This document shows positions 35,826 through 45,841 of a DNA stretch of 64,000 bases, piece after piece. A model generated the notes under the pieces. The model saw only the letters and a program-made list of their open reading frames with translations, searched no databases and was not told the DNA's origin. Source of the stretch: Candidatus Tepidiaquacella proteinivora (GTDB taxonomy: Bacteria > Bacteroidota > Ignavibacteria > Tepidaquicellales > Tepidaquicellaceae). How positions within the stretch are numbered: position 1 is the stretch's first letter; each line of letters starts with the position of its first letter. The stretch is from positions 2,179,501-2,243,500 of the forward strand of contig CP054675.1 in assembly GCA_013348845.1 (NCBI GenBank), in the 5' to 3' direction. The translations under genes and the position numbers were made by a program.

Positions 35826-37013
35826 ATGAAAGTACCATTACTTGATTTAAAAGCTCAGTTTAATACAATCAGAGACGAGGTAAACAAGAAAATAAATGAA
35901 GTTTTAGAATCTCAACACTTCATTCTTGGAAAAGAAGTACAGGAGCTGGAGAAAAAAATTGCTGATTATGTAGGAACAAAATATGCAATCGGGGTTTCAT
36001 CAGGAACTGATGCACTTTTAATTGCATTAATGGCAATAGACTTAAAGCCCGGCGATGAAGTGATTTTACCATCTTATTCATTTTTTGCAACTGCAGGTGT
36101 AGTAGCCAGGATGAACGCAATACCGGTTTTTGCAGATATAAATCCTTACACATTTAATATCAATCCTCTTGATATTGAAAAAAGAATTACAAAAAAGACT
36201 CGTGCAATCATACCGGTTCATTTATATGGCCAAAGTTGTGAAATGAATGAAATTATTAACATAGCCCAAAAATATAAGTTAAAAATCATCGAAGATGCTG
36301 CGCAAGCCATCGGTACCCAATACAAAAATGGTAAGAAAGTTGGTTCAATAGGTGATATTGGATGTTTTTCCTTTTTCCCAAGTAAAAATCTTGGTTGTTT
36401 TGGAGATGGGGGTATTGTTACTACTAATGATAATGAATTAGGAGAAAAATTACGAATTTTAAGAGTCCACGGTAGTAAACCTAAATATTATCATAAAATT
36501 ATTGGCGGGAATTTCAGATTGGATGAAATTCAGGCTGCAGTTCTTAATGTTAAATTTCCTTATCTTGATAAATGGTCTGCGAAAAGAAGAGAAAATGCAG
36601 ATTTTTATACTAATCTATTTATACAGGCAGGGCTATCAGAAAATGCAGGTAGATTAGTTTATGATGAAAAAAATCTTGTTCTGCTTCCGAAACCTATTTA
36701 TAAAGGCTATAAAGATTCTGATGATAAAGAAATAATAAATTATCATATTTATAATCAATTTGTGATCCGAATTCAAAATAGAGATGCATTAAAAAAATAC
36801 CTTACTGACAATGGTATCGGAACAGAAATCTATTATCCCGTTCCTTTCCACAGGCAGGAATGCTTTAAGTACTTAAATTGTGATATGAATTCATTTCCAA
36901 TTTCTGACGATGCTGCTTTATGCTCATTAGCCTTACCAATATACCCTGAATTGAGTAAGGAGCAGATGGAATATGTCGTTCAAAAAATAAGTGACTTTTA
37001 TTCTGTAAAATAA
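35826..37013 (+). CDS. DegT-family sugar aminotransferase (WbpE-like)
   Basis: The start at 35826, MKVPLLDLKAQFNTIRDEV, matches the family; an in-frame Met 30 nt upstream overlaps the preceding gene. The 395-aa PLP enzyme has GVSSGTDALLIALMA, LPSYSFFATAGVVARMNA, VHLYGQSCEMNEI, IIEDAAQAIG and FFPSKNLGCFGDGGIV with the PLP lysine. The layout resembles WbpE, which aminates UDP-3-keto-GlcNAcA; the upstream dehydrogenase would supply a uronic acid. It is the last gene of the sugar block. Confidence 0.9.
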   Translation: MKVPLLDLKAQFNTIRDEVNKKINEVLESQHFILGKEVQELEKKIADYVGTKYAIGVSSGTDALLIALMAIDLKPGDEVILPSYSFFATAGVVARMNAIPVFADINPYTFNINPLDIEKRITKKTRAIIPVHLYGQSCEMNEIINIAQKYKLKIIEDAAQAIGTQYKNGKKVGSIGDIGCFSFFPSKNLGCFGDGGIVTTNDNELGEKLRILRVHGSKPKYYHKIIGGNFRLDEIQAAVLNVKFPYLDKWSAKRRENADFYTNLFIQAGLSENAGRLVYDEKNLVLLPKPIYKGYKDSDDKEIINYHIYNQFVIRIQNRDALKKYLTDNGIGTEIYYPVPFHRQECFKYLNCDMNSFPISDDAALCSLALPIYPELSKEQMEYVVQKISDFYSVK

Positions 37014-37093
37014 TTTTATGATAAAAATATATATTGATTATTAATTTTTTATTTTGTTATATTTATCAAAGATAAAAATCATAGTGAATTAAT

Positions 37094-37111
37094 CCTTAAA
37101 TTTTTAAGGAG
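37094..37111 (+). promoter_or_regulatory. Hairpin covering a strong ribosome binding site
   Basis: CCTTAAA (37094-37100) is complementary to TTTAAGG (37103-37109). The right arm overlaps the AAGGAG ribosome site (37106-37111), which lies 7 nt before the ATG at 37119. Folding would hide the site. The stem is short and A/T-rich, so its strength in the cell is uncertain. Confidence 0.4.
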
Positions 37112-37118
37112 AAAGAGT

Positions 37119-37835
37119 ATGAGGAAATTTAAATTAATTTTATTAGCGGGTTTTGTTTTCTTAATTTTTTTAAATAATGCTTTAAGCCAGGGTTATACTC
37201 CTCCTATGTTTACTATTGGTTTGACAGGGGAAGGTAGTTTCGCTATGCACGATGCTTATGGTACAAATTTAAGCGATACTTTGCGTACTTATGGGATGAT
37301 GTGGGGTAGGGGGGTGGGAATACATATAAAGTTTGGCTTAGGTAAGAGAAAAAACCACAGAATTATTTTAGCTGGGACTTACAACAAGTTTATAAATTCG
37401 GGGTCATCTTCGAAATCCTTTGTTGAGCCGAATCCAAAGATTGGAAATAGAACTAACTACAATATTTGGACTGGTATGTTGGGATACGAATACTGTTTTA
37501 ATTCAAGATGTAGGAATAAACAGTTTCTCGGATTTGGTGCTACTGCTAACCTGATTAATGCCCAACCTGGCGCAATAGATTTTGATGATGCATTCAGGTT
37601 AGGTGTTTATGTAAATGCAGGATATGAAATGGTCTTAGACCCTAAATTTAAAACAGGTATTTTTATTGGGGTTAAATATAATTTAGCAAATATTTTAGGG
37701 CAGGAAAATGGTCCCAGAAAAATGAATGATGGGGCTGGTACTCCCGGACCCGGTTTTTGGAGGCGGTTTGGATATATAAGTCTTAATCTTGGATTTAACT
37801 TCTATACCGGTACCAAAATGATTAAAAAGTATTAA
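37119..37835 (+). CDS. Outer-membrane beta-barrel protein of unknown function
   Basis: The 238-aa protein has a signal peptide (residues 5-23, ending NALSQ), then alternating strands rich in Gly and aromatics such as FTIGLTGEGSFAMHDAYG, GIHIKFGLGKRKNHRIILAG, RLGVYVNAGYEMVLDPKF and RFGYISLNLGFNFYTG. This is the look of a small 8-strand barrel. It has an AAGGAG site partly inside a hairpin. It is a single gene after the sugar locus and may or may not belong to it. Confidence 0.7.
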   Translation: MRKFKLILLAGFVFLIFLNNALSQGYTPPMFTIGLTGEGSFAMHDAYGTNLSDTLRTYGMMWGRGVGIHIKFGLGKRKNHRIILAGTYNKFINSGSSSKSFVEPNPKIGNRTNYNIWTGMLGYEYCFNSRCRNKQFLGFGATANLINAQPGAIDFDDAFRLGVYVNAGYEMVLDPKFKTGIFIGVKYNLANILGQENGPRKMNDGAGTPGPGFWRRFGYISLNLGFNFYTGTKMIKKY

Positions 37836-37842
37836 TAAAAAA

Positions 37843-39606
37843 TTACCCTGCGGAAAAATATTTTGCATCTTTACGATGTATTATTATAGCATTTGTTGAT
37901 TGTTCAGGTACCATTTGAAATTCTTCTGTTAATGTAATTCCTATTCTCTCTGGCATTAAAATATCAAATATAATTTGTGTGTTTTCTAAGTCGGGGCAAG
38001 CGGGATAACCAAAAGAAAACCTTATTCCCTGATGAAATTTTTTCTCTGCACCTTGATATTCTTTTCCCTCGTCTTTAAATAAGTTTAGTTCTTTCCTTAT
38101 TTGTTCATTTAAGTAATCAGCAAGAGCTTCAGTATATTCTATTGCAAGTCCATGAAAAAATAAATATTCCTGATATTTATTCTGTTTATATAATTCATTG
38201 GAATATTCAGTTGCTTTATGTCCTAAAGTAACAATTTGAATTGGTATTAAATCAATAAGCTCCGACTCTATCGGTTTAAAATAGTCACTTATGCATAAAA
38301 AGCTACCTGATTTTTGTCGCGGGAATTTTATACTCTTCCACTCTACAAAGTCTGATTGTTTTAATTCTTTTATGTTTCTTTTCTTAATTTCCCATTCAGA
38401 AAAAAGTTTATCATCCTTTATTGATTTTGGCTTATAAATTATTAAATCTTCTTTTTCGGAATTACATGGATAATATCCATAAATAGCTTTAGGTGTAAAA
38501 AGATTTTTTCCAATAACCTGTGATTTTAATTCTCGTAACTTTGGTTTAGCAACGGTGTTAATAAGATTGTTATATTCTTTTTCACTTATATCTTTAGTCT
38601 TATTTATCTTCCATCTTCCGGCGAAGAGTATCTTTTCATTTATATAATCGAAAATTTTCTCTACCGGAAATTGTTCTACTATTCTACAGCCCCAAAATGG
38701 TGGAGTAGGAATATTACATTCAGTATTAACTCTATTTCGTATTATTTCTTCCTTACTGATACTAATTTTATTATCATCTGAAATTTCTTTTTCAATAATT
38801 ATATTTTTTACATAAATAAATTCTTTTGTTCTGTTACTAATGTCTTCCTTTCTAATATCAGGAATTTTTGACATATATTTTAATCCGTCAAACGCATCTT
38901 TAGCGTAAAAAACTAATCCATTATATAATGTTCTTAATTCAGTTTCAACGAATTTTCTTGTTAATGCTGCACCACCCAGAATTACAGGTATATTCAGATT
39001 TCGCTTGTTTAGTATTTCAAGATTTTCCTTCATTACAAAAGTAGATTTAACAAGTAAGCCACTCATACCAATAGCGTCTGCATTATGTTCAAAATAAGCA
39101 TCAATCATCTTTTCAAGAGGGCATTTTATACCAAGATTTACGACTTTATAGCCATTATTTGATAATATTATATCCACCAGATTTTTACCAATATCGTGTA
39201 CATCACCTTTTACAGTAGCAAGAATAATTACACCCTTACAAACTGACTTAGAAGATTTATCTAAAAATTGTTCCAGATATTCTACGCAATATTTCATACA
39301 TTCAGCAGACTGTAATACAAATGGTAGCTGCATTTTACCACTTGAAAATAATTCCCCCACAATTTTCATTCCCTCCAATAATATTTCATTTATTATCTCT
39401 AAAGGTGAGTAAATCCGTAATGCTTTAATCAAATCTTTTTCAATGTCAGATTTGTTTCCTTCAACTATGTGGTTGATTAAAATTTTATCGGTTGGTTGAA
39501 AATGTTTGTTTAAAGTAGATTTTGTTATATCAGAACTTCCAATTTTTTCAAAATATTCAATTAACTCTTTAAGCGGGTCATATATGCATTTCAATTTCTT
39601 ATCCAT
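37843..39606 (-). CDS. metH: C-terminal half of cobalamin-dependent methionine synthase (cap, B12 and activation domains)
   Basis: The 587-aa protein has a helical cap (about 1-120), a B12-binding domain with TVKGDVHDIGKNLVDIIL (the cobalt-ligand His near 136), GMSGLLVKSTFVM and PVILGGAALTRKFVE. An activation domain follows, with FRQ-like FPRQKSGSFLCISDYF, FHGLAIEYTEALADYLNE and GIRFSFGYPACPDLENT. The homocysteine- and folate-binding halves (about 650 aa) found in full MetH are missing, and nothing in the window supplies them. It starts inside the end of the P-type ATPase gene (16-nt overlap). Either a partner gene lies elsewhere or it serves another methyltransferase. Confidence 0.9.
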   Translation of the reverse strand: MDKKLKCIYDPLKELIEYFEKIGSSDITKSTLNKHFQPTDKILINHIVEGNKSDIEKDLIKALRIYSPLEIINEILLEGMKIVGELFSSGKMQLPFVLQSAECMKYCVEYLEQFLDKSSKSVCKGVIILATVKGDVHDIGKNLVDIILSNNGYKVVNLGIKCPLEKMIDAYFEHNADAIGMSGLLVKSTFVMKENLEILNKRNLNIPVILGGAALTRKFVETELRTLYNGLVFYAKDAFDGLKYMSKIPDIRKEDISNRTKEFIYVKNIIIEKEISDDNKISISKEEIIRNRVNTECNIPTPPFWGCRIVEQFPVEKIFDYINEKILFAGRWKINKTKDISEKEYNNLINTVAKPKLRELKSQVIGKNLFTPKAIYGYYPCNSEKEDLIIYKPKSIKDDKLFSEWEIKKRNIKELKQSDFVEWKSIKFPRQKSGSFLCISDYFKPIESELIDLIPIQIVTLGHKATEYSNELYKQNKYQEYLFFHGLAIEYTEALADYLNEQIRKELNLFKDEGKEYQGAEKKFHQGIRFSFGYPACPDLENTQIIFDILMPERIGITLTEEFQMVPEQSTNAIIIHRKDAKYFSAG

Positions 39607-42020
39607 TTTCTTAAAATTAATTTTCTTATCGAATCCATTAAATATAAACCAAGAAACGCAATAAAACTTACTGCAAAAATTACTAAAACATATCTATAGT
39701 CTAATGTGTCTATTTCATAAAACATCTTTATTAAGTTTAATAATGGTATATCTGTTCTTACAAGACTTAAAAATAAAAATATAATTATTAATATAATACT
39801 ATATAAATAATATTTCAGCCTTTTATCATTTGTATTTTTTGATACTATCAGGAAATTAATTACGGCGGTAAAAATCATTACCGAAATCATTGTCATAGAA
39901 ACCATATTTTCCGAAGGATTGAAAAAATATCTTACAACTCCATTCCCTGCAATACTACTAAAAGTAATAATTGAAGCAGCAATAAATACATAAGAAAAAA
40001 CATCAGTCAGAAAATATTTATATTTGTTTGTATTATTATTTCTCAATGTTATTATCAATGCAGGTAATCCAATCGCAAAAATATTAAATAATGATACTCT
40101 CCTTGGTGTTAGTGGAAAAAGAAAAGATAAATATGACAAAATTGTTAAATATATCACTATAAAATTTTTTGTAAGAAAAAGCTTTGCTACAGAGCTTACA
40201 GAATTAACAATTTTATTCCCTTCATTAAAAACATCGGGCAGAAGTGAAAATTTGTTCTTTAGTAAAATTAAATCTGCTACATCTTTTGTTATTGCACTGC
40301 CTTCTTCCATCGCAATTCCCATATTTGATTCTTTTATTGCTGGAAGGTCATTTACTCCATCTCCTATCATCGCAGTATAAATATTATTGCTTTTAAATGA
40401 TTTTATAATTTTTAATTTATCCTCAGGGATAAGTCTTGAAAAAACAATTTTAGAACTGATTGTTTCCAAAAATGTTTTCTCATCTCTGATTTCCCTTAAT
40501 TCTTTCCCGGTTATAAATTCCGCCTGTTTTACTTCCCAACCAATTTCTCTTAATATTGCTTCGATTGCTTCAGATGAATCACCGGATAATATTTTGAATT
40601 TAATTCCATTTTCCTCAAATAATTTTATTGCTGAAAGAACATCAGGTCTTATTCTATCTGATATAGAAACAATGCATATTGGTTCAATTTGAAAATTTGA
40701 AAAATCTTTTTTCAGATCTTCTATTCCATTTTTATTTTTAATTTTTCCAAAAAGAAGATTTCTGTAAATTCTTATATTATTTGTATTATAAAGGTATTGT
40801 ATTTCTTCTCTCTTTTTTTCATCAACCTTTTGCAATAATATATCATAAGCCCCGAGAATGTATATACAATTTTGATTCTGTATCTTGAATTGAATAGCAC
40901 CAAATTTATGTTCTGAACTAAATGGTAACTCATCTGTTTTTATGAATTCACTGTTGGCAGAAAATTCTTCAAGCGCCTTCGATGTTGCGTTTTTTTCTAA
41001 GGAATTGTATGAATAAGTCCCGAGTAAAATCTCTGCTTCTTCTTTACTATATTTTTCATTAACCAGAGTTATACAGGCAACTTTTAATTTATTTTGTGTA
41101 AGTGTTCCCGTCTTATCCATACAAACAAGCTGGACATTAGAAAAAGACTCAATTGCATTCAACTTTTGTATTATTGCTCCGATTTTACTTATTCTGTAAA
41201 CCCCAATTGCATAAGTAACTGATGCCGTTAAAATTAAACCCTGTGGAATTAAAGAAGTTAGTATTGTTGCAATTTCTCTTATAAAATCTACCTGTGATAT
41301 ATCTTCATTTCTTCCGATTAATAATTTTATAAATACAAGTATAATTGCAAAAAGAAAAAGGAATTTTAAAAAAACATTAATTCTCTTTTGTAACGGTGTT
41401 AAATCAAACTGATATTTTTTTGCAAGTGTTGTTATTGATTGAGCATAACTATCATCTCCGATTTTTTCTGCTTTATAATATCCGCAACCTGAAAGGCAGA
41501 AACTACCGGAAAGAACTTTATCTCCTTTATCTTTATTTACCGGAATTGATTCTCCTGTTAATAATGATTCATCAATTTCCAATCGCTCTGAATGAATAAT
41601 TGTCCCATCAACAATTATCTGGTCTCCACGGGATATTTTAATTATATCATCAAGTACAACTTCCTCTTGCTCTATTATTGATTCTTTTCCCTCCCTAATT
41701 ACTATTACAGGTTTTTTTAGTAATAGATTAACTTTATCAAGAGCAATTTTGGATTTTATTTCCTGATATATTGCAATCGCTGTATTTATTAATGCAATGC
41801 TAAATATACCAATAGAATCTAAAATTAATCTTGTATCTTTATAAATAATAAAAAAGATTATTACGAAAATTATTATACCGCCAATGATTAAATTAAATAG
41901 AGAAAATATATTCTCAATAAAAATCTCTTTTATTGATTTTGTTCTGGTTTTAGATATTTTGTTTATTAAACCCTTTTTTATTCTTTCTCTGACTTCTGAA
42001 TAATTTAATCCTGTTAGCAT
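39591..42020 (-). CDS. P-type cation ATPase, CtpE-like
   Basis: The 809-aa protein begins [20 protein letters not shown], has [20 protein letters not shown] (actuator), [15 protein letters not shown] with the phosphorylated Asp near 302, and [20 protein letters not shown]. About ten membrane segments are seen. The N-terminal motif and [19 protein letters not shown] match the CtpE group, shown in mycobacteria to take part in calcium uptake; the ion here is inferred, not seen. It overlaps pyrG by 7 nt upstream and metH downstream. Confidence 0.88.
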   Translation of the reverse strand: MLTGLNYSEVRERIKKGLINKISKTRTKSIKEIFIENIFSLFNLIIGGIIIFVIIFFIIYKDTRLILDSIGIFSIALINTAIAIYQEIKSKIALDKVNLLLKKPVIVIREGKESIIEQEEVVLDDIIKISRGDQIIVDGTIIHSERLEIDESLLTGESIPVNKDKGDKVLSGSFCLSGCGYYKAEKIGDDSYAQSITTLAKKYQFDLTPLQKRINVFLKFLFLFAIILVFIKLLIGRNEDISQVDFIREIATILTSLIPQGLILTASVTYAIGVYRISKIGAIIQKLNAIESFSNVQLVCMDKTGTLTQNKLKVACITLVNEKYSKEEAEILLGTYSYNSLEKNATSKALEEFSANSEFIKTDELPFSSEHKFGAIQFKIQNQNCIYILGAYDILLQKVDEKKREEIQYLYNTNNIRIYRNLLFGKIKNKNGIEDLKKDFSNFQIEPICIVSISDRIRPDVLSAIKLFEENGIKFKILSGDSSEAIEAILREIGWEVKQAEFITGKELREIRDEKTFLETISSKIVFSRLIPEDKLKIIKSFKSNNIYTAMIGDGVNDLPAIKESNMGIAMEEGSAITKDVADLILLKNKFSLLPDVFNEGNKIVNSVSSVAKLFLTKNFIVIYLTILSYLSFLFPLTPRRVSLFNIFAIGLPALIITLRNNNTNKYKYFLTDVFSYVFIAASIITFSSIAGNGVVRYFFNPSENMVSMTMISVMIFTAVINFLIVSKNTNDKRLKYYLYSIILIIIFLFLSLVRTDIPLLNLIKMFYEIDTLDYRYVLVIFAVSFIAFLGLYLMDSIRKLILRKWIRN

Positions 42021-43648
42021 TTTTTATTACTGTGTTCAACTGCAGATTTTACGAATTCTCTGAATATCGGGTGAGGTTTTATTAATCTCGATTTGAATTC
42101 CGGGTGAAACTGGGTGGCAATAAAGAATGGATGTATGTCTTCTGGCAATTCAATCATTTCAATTAAGGAACCATCCGGCGATAAGCCGGAGAATATCATA
42201 CCGTTATCAGATAATATTTTCCTGTAATTATTATTCACTTCATATCTATGTCTGTGTCTTTCATTTATAAATTCTTTTTTATAGCATTTGTATGCAAGAG
42301 ATTTTTTAAGTATTATACAGGGATATGAACCAAGTCTCATTGAACCACCTTTTACCTTGATTGATTTCTGATATTCCATCAAATCTATTACATTAAATCT
42401 TACATTATCCTTGAATTCTTTTGAGTTCGCATTTTTTAATCCGCATACATTTCTTGCAAATTCAATAACAGCACATTGCAACCCAAGACATATTCCAAAG
42501 AATGGTATTTTATTTTCGCGAGCATATTTTATTGCTGTTATTTTTCCTTCGATACCTCTGTCTCCAAATCCCGGACAAACAAGTAATCCACTTATTTCAG
42601 AAAATATATCATCTATATTTGTAGAATTTTTTTCTAATAATTCCGAGTCTATCCAGTTAAGTTTAACGCTTACATTGTTATATGCGCCCGCATGTACGAA
42701 AGATTCTGTTATACTTTTATATGCATCAGGGACAACATTGTATTTCCCACAAATTGCGATATTAATTTCTTTTCTTGGTGACTTTATTTTATTTACGATT
42801 CTATTCCATTTATTTAGCTGTGGATTTCCAGCGCTTAGATTTAATTTTTTCAGTACTACATTATCAAATTTTTCTTTGTGCAAATTTAACGGTACCTCAT
42901 ATATCGATTTAGCGTCTATTGATTGCATAACTGCTTCTGCTTCTACATTACAGAATAATGCAATCTTCTTTCGTAATTCATTAGTAAGTATCTTTTCACT
43001 TCTGCACAATAAAATATCTGGTTGAATTCCGATTTCAAGTAAAGTCTTTACTGAATGTTGAGTTGGTTTAGTCTTTAATTCTCCGGCGGCTGATATATAT
43101 GGTACCAATGTTAGATGAATACAAATAGAATTACTTTTTCCGACTTCAAGCATAAATTGTCTCATCGCTTCAAGGAAAGGTAGCGATTCAATATCACCAA
43201 CTGTACCACCAATTTCAGTTATTATAACATCGTATTTATTTTTTGATTTCTCATCTATTTGTCTGATTCTTCTCTTTATTTCATCTGTAATATGCGGAAT
43301 AACTTGCACTGTGGCACCGAGATAGTTTCCTTTGCGTTCCTTTTGAATTACCTCAAAATATACCTGCCCCGATGTTGTATTGTTATCTTTACTCATATTC
43401 TCATCAAGGAATCTCTCATAATGTCCTAAGTCAAGGTCAGCTTCATAACCATCATCTGTCACAAAAACTTCTCCATGTTGCAAGGGTGACATAGTGCCGG
43501 GGTCAACATTTATATATGGATCAAATTTCTGGATTGTTACTTTTAAACCTCTTGATTTTAATAATAATCCTAAGGAAGCAGATGCTATTCCTTTCCCGAG
43601 TGAGGAAACAACTCCACCTGTTAAAAATATGTATTTTGTTTGTTTCAA
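42014..43648 (-). CDS. pyrG: CTP synthase
   Basis: The 544-aa protein has the synthetase domain (1-265): [40 protein letters not shown] and [19 protein letters not shown]. The class I glutamine amidotransferase domain follows, with [38 protein letters not shown] (catalytic Cys) and [16 protein letters not shown]. It converts UTP to CTP using glutamine. The next gene upstream, kdsB, uses CTP, and the spacing is 5 nt. Confidence 0.97.
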   Translation of the reverse strand: MKQTKYIFLTGGVVSSLGKGIASASLGLLLKSRGLKVTIQKFDPYINVDPGTMSPLQHGEVFVTDDGYEADLDLGHYERFLDENMSKDNNTTSGQVYFEVIQKERKGNYLGATVQVIPHITDEIKRRIRQIDEKSKNKYDVIITEIGGTVGDIESLPFLEAMRQFMLEVGKSNSICIHLTLVPYISAAGELKTKPTQHSVKTLLEIGIQPDILLCRSEKILTNELRKKIALFCNVEAEAVMQSIDAKSIYEVPLNLHKEKFDNVVLKKLNLSAGNPQLNKWNRIVNKIKSPRKEINIAICGKYNVVPDAYKSITESFVHAGAYNNVSVKLNWIDSELLEKNSTNIDDIFSEISGLLVCPGFGDRGIEGKITAIKYARENKIPFFGICLGLQCAVIEFARNVCGLKNANSKEFKDNVRFNVIDLMEYQKSIKVKGGSMRLGSYPCIILKKSLAYKCYKKEFINERHRHRYEVNNNYRKILSDNGMIFSGLSPDGSLIEMIELPEDIHPFFIATQFHPEFKSRLIKPHPIFREFVKSAVEHSNKKC

Positions 43649-43653
43649 ATTAT

Positions 43654-44445
43654 TTATACTTTAATTTTTTTTAAAATCATTTTTATATCTTCTGGTGTAT
43701 CAATTGAAACGGAATTATTTTTTGAAATTATGATTTTTATTTTTTCTTCATTTTCTAATATTCTTAATTGCTCAAGCTTTTCCAATTTTTCCAATCGTGA
43801 TTGCTTCATATTAATGAATTTTAAGAGAAACTCTCTTCTATAAACATATAATCCAATATGTAAATAATAGTTTTTTAAAAAAATTCTATTCACTGATCTA
43901 TTTGAAAGCAATTTTGTTTTGCCTTTAGGGTAATTCTGTAATATTAATTTTGGAAATGGAATTATGCTGCGTGAAAAGTATAATGCATTATAATTATTAT
44001 CAAATACAACTTTAACTTTATTCTCATTGTATAATTCATCTATATTACAAAACTGTGTAGCAAGCGTTGATACATTTATATCTTTATTATCAATTAAGAC
44101 TTTTACTGCTTTGTCTATATCTTTCGCTGATATCAGTGGTTCATCACCCTGAATATTTACAATAATATCTGCTTTAATTTTTTTTACCGCTTCTCCTATC
44201 CTGTCTGTTCCGCTTTTGTGGTCCTTTGAAGTCATTATTGCTTTTCCACCAAAATTCTTTACAACATTCATTATCCTCTTGTCATCTGTAGCAACATAAA
44301 TTTCTTCTAAAAGTTTTGATTTTTTGGCGCTTTCATATACCCATTGTATCATTGGTTTACCCAAAATTTCTGCAAGTGGTTTTCCTGGGAATCTTGTTGA
44401 GCCATATCTTGCTGGTATTATTCCGATTATCTTTTCCTTCTTCAT
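43654..44445 (-). CDS. kdsB: 3-deoxy-manno-octulosonate cytidylyltransferase
   Basis: The 263-aa protein opens [20 protein letters not shown], then [37 protein letters not shown] and [16 protein letters not shown], all KdsB signatures. It makes CMP-KDO for the LPS inner core. It is next to pyrG, which makes its CTP substrate, and to plsC. Confidence 0.95.
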   Translation of the reverse strand: MKKEKIIGIIPARYGSTRFPGKPLAEILGKPMIQWVYESAKKSKLLEEIYVATDDKRIMNVVKNFGGKAIMTSKDHKSGTDRIGEAVKKIKADIIVNIQGDEPLISAKDIDKAVKVLIDNKDINVSTLATQFCNIDELYNENKVKVVFDNNYNALYFSRSIIPFPKLILQNYPKGKTKLLSNRSVNRIFLKNYYLHIGLYVYRREFLLKFINMKQSRLEKLEKLEQLRILENEEKIKIIISKNNSVSIDTPEDIKMILKKIKV

Positions 44446-44449
44446 AATA

Positions 44450-45139
44450 TTAAATAACTATTTCATTATATGATTTTATAATACTTTCTCTGACATCATT
44501 GAGAGAAAATTTATCTCTGCTATAAGCAAAGGGGTTTCCAATTCTTACCATCACTTTACCGGGCTTAATTTTTTTTGAACCTCTTGGTAAGATTTCATAG
44601 GAACCCTTTATAGTTACAGGTGTAATATCGCATTTTATATCATTAGCGATTACTGTTAGTCCTTTTTTAAATTCATGAATTTTTCCGTCGGGACTTCGTG
44701 TTCCTTCCGGGAATATCACAATTGACAATCCCCGTTTTAATGCATCTGATGCTTTCTTTAATGAACTAATTGCAGAGCGGGCATTCTTTCTGTCAATCGG
44801 TATATATCCTGCTAAATACATTGCCCAACCGAATACAGGTATTTTATTTATACTGCTTTTATAAAGAAATCTGATATTACCGGGTAATGCTTTCATTAAT
44901 ATTGGAATATCCAAATAACTCATATGGTTGCTTATATAAAAATTTGCATCTTTTCCTGATACATTTTCTTTTCCTTCTACAATTACCTTCACACCGGCAA
45001 TTATCAAAATTAAATTCCCGAATATTTTGTATAAAACATAAACAACTTTACCTCTGTAATTAAATAAGTTTAATGGGATAGTTATAATTGAAATAATCAA
45101 AATCACTAATGCAATTCCAATGATTCTTACAATGTACAA
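44450..45139 (-). CDS. plsC: 1-acyl-sn-glycerol-3-phosphate acyltransferase
   Basis: The 229-aa protein has an N-terminal membrane segment, the catalytic NHMSYLDIPILMK (HX4D), GYIPIDRKNARSA and VIFPEGTRSPDGKIHEFKKG, then TPVTIKGSY. This is the PlsC order of acyltransferase motifs. It acylates lysophosphatidate to phosphatidate at the inner membrane, the substrate of CdsA encoded at 21921-22700. Confidence 0.93.
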   Translation of the reverse strand: MYIVRIIGIALVILIISIITIPLNLFNYRGKVVYVLYKIFGNLILIIAGVKVIVEGKENVSGKDANFYISNHMSYLDIPILMKALPGNIRFLYKSSINKIPVFGWAMYLAGYIPIDRKNARSAISSLKKASDALKRGLSIVIFPEGTRSPDGKIHEFKKGLTVIANDIKCDITPVTIKGSYEILPRGSKKIKPGKVMVRIGNPFAYSRDKFSLNDVRESIIKSYNEIVI

Positions 45140-45146
45140 TGTGTAT

Positions 45147-45692
45147 TTATTTTACAATTCTTGAAATTGATTTAAATTCTTCAGTGCCTGAATGTCCAAG
45201 CATTTCAAAAAGTATAGATTCATAAGTTGTTATGATTGCGCCTTCGTCCCTCAACCTGTTCAATGCGATTTTCTTATCGTTTAAATTTCTTGAAGAAATA
45301 CAATCTTCTACTACTACTAATATATATCCTTTATCAAGTAAATCTAATGCTGTTTGTAAGACGCACACGTGAGATTCTATTCCTGTAATAATTACTGTAT
45401 TTTTCCCTGATTGTTTAAGTTTATTCTCAAAAGTATCTAAACCACAACAACTGAAACTCATTTTTTCTAATGGTGAATAATAATTACCAAGTGCATTCCT
45501 AACTGATTCTATCGTTAATCCAAGCCCTTTTGTATATTGTTCAGTAACTAATATTTCAACCCCCAATACTTTCAAACCATTTATAAGTCTGCAAAGTTTA
45601 TCTTCTAAAATTGTATTTTCTGATATCATGGGAAATAATTTTTCCTGAACATCAATTACAACTGCAATTGAATTTTCCCTTTTGATTTTCAT
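45147..45692 (-). CDS. Isochorismatase-like cysteine hydrolase
   Basis: The 181-aa protein has AVVIDVQEKLFPMI (catalytic Asp at 14), EQYTKGLG and TGIESHVCVLQTALDLLDKG, with the catalytic Cys near 110. This matches the YcaC/isochorismatase-related family of hydrolases. The substrate is not visible; nicotinamidase is less likely because the metal-binding HxxD motif of that group is absent. It is the first gene of the minus-strand run kdsB-plsC. Confidence 0.88.
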   Translation of the reverse strand: MKIKRENSIAVVIDVQEKLFPMISENTILEDKLCRLINGLKVLGVEILVTEQYTKGLGLTIESVRNALGNYYSPLEKMSFSCCGLDTFENKLKQSGKNTVIITGIESHVCVLQTALDLLDKGYILVVVEDCISSRNLNDKKIALNRLRDEGAIITTYESILFEMLGHSGTEEFKSISRIVK

Positions 45693-45841
45693 AATTTAAT
45701 TTTTAAATTAATTAACAAATTTAAACATTTTTAAAAATAAATACTTTGGTAAAATGAATTACTTTTTACATAATTATAAATTATGTATTTTTATATTGTA
45801 TTTTAATTTAACTTCATGGTAAACATTAAAGTATATATTTA

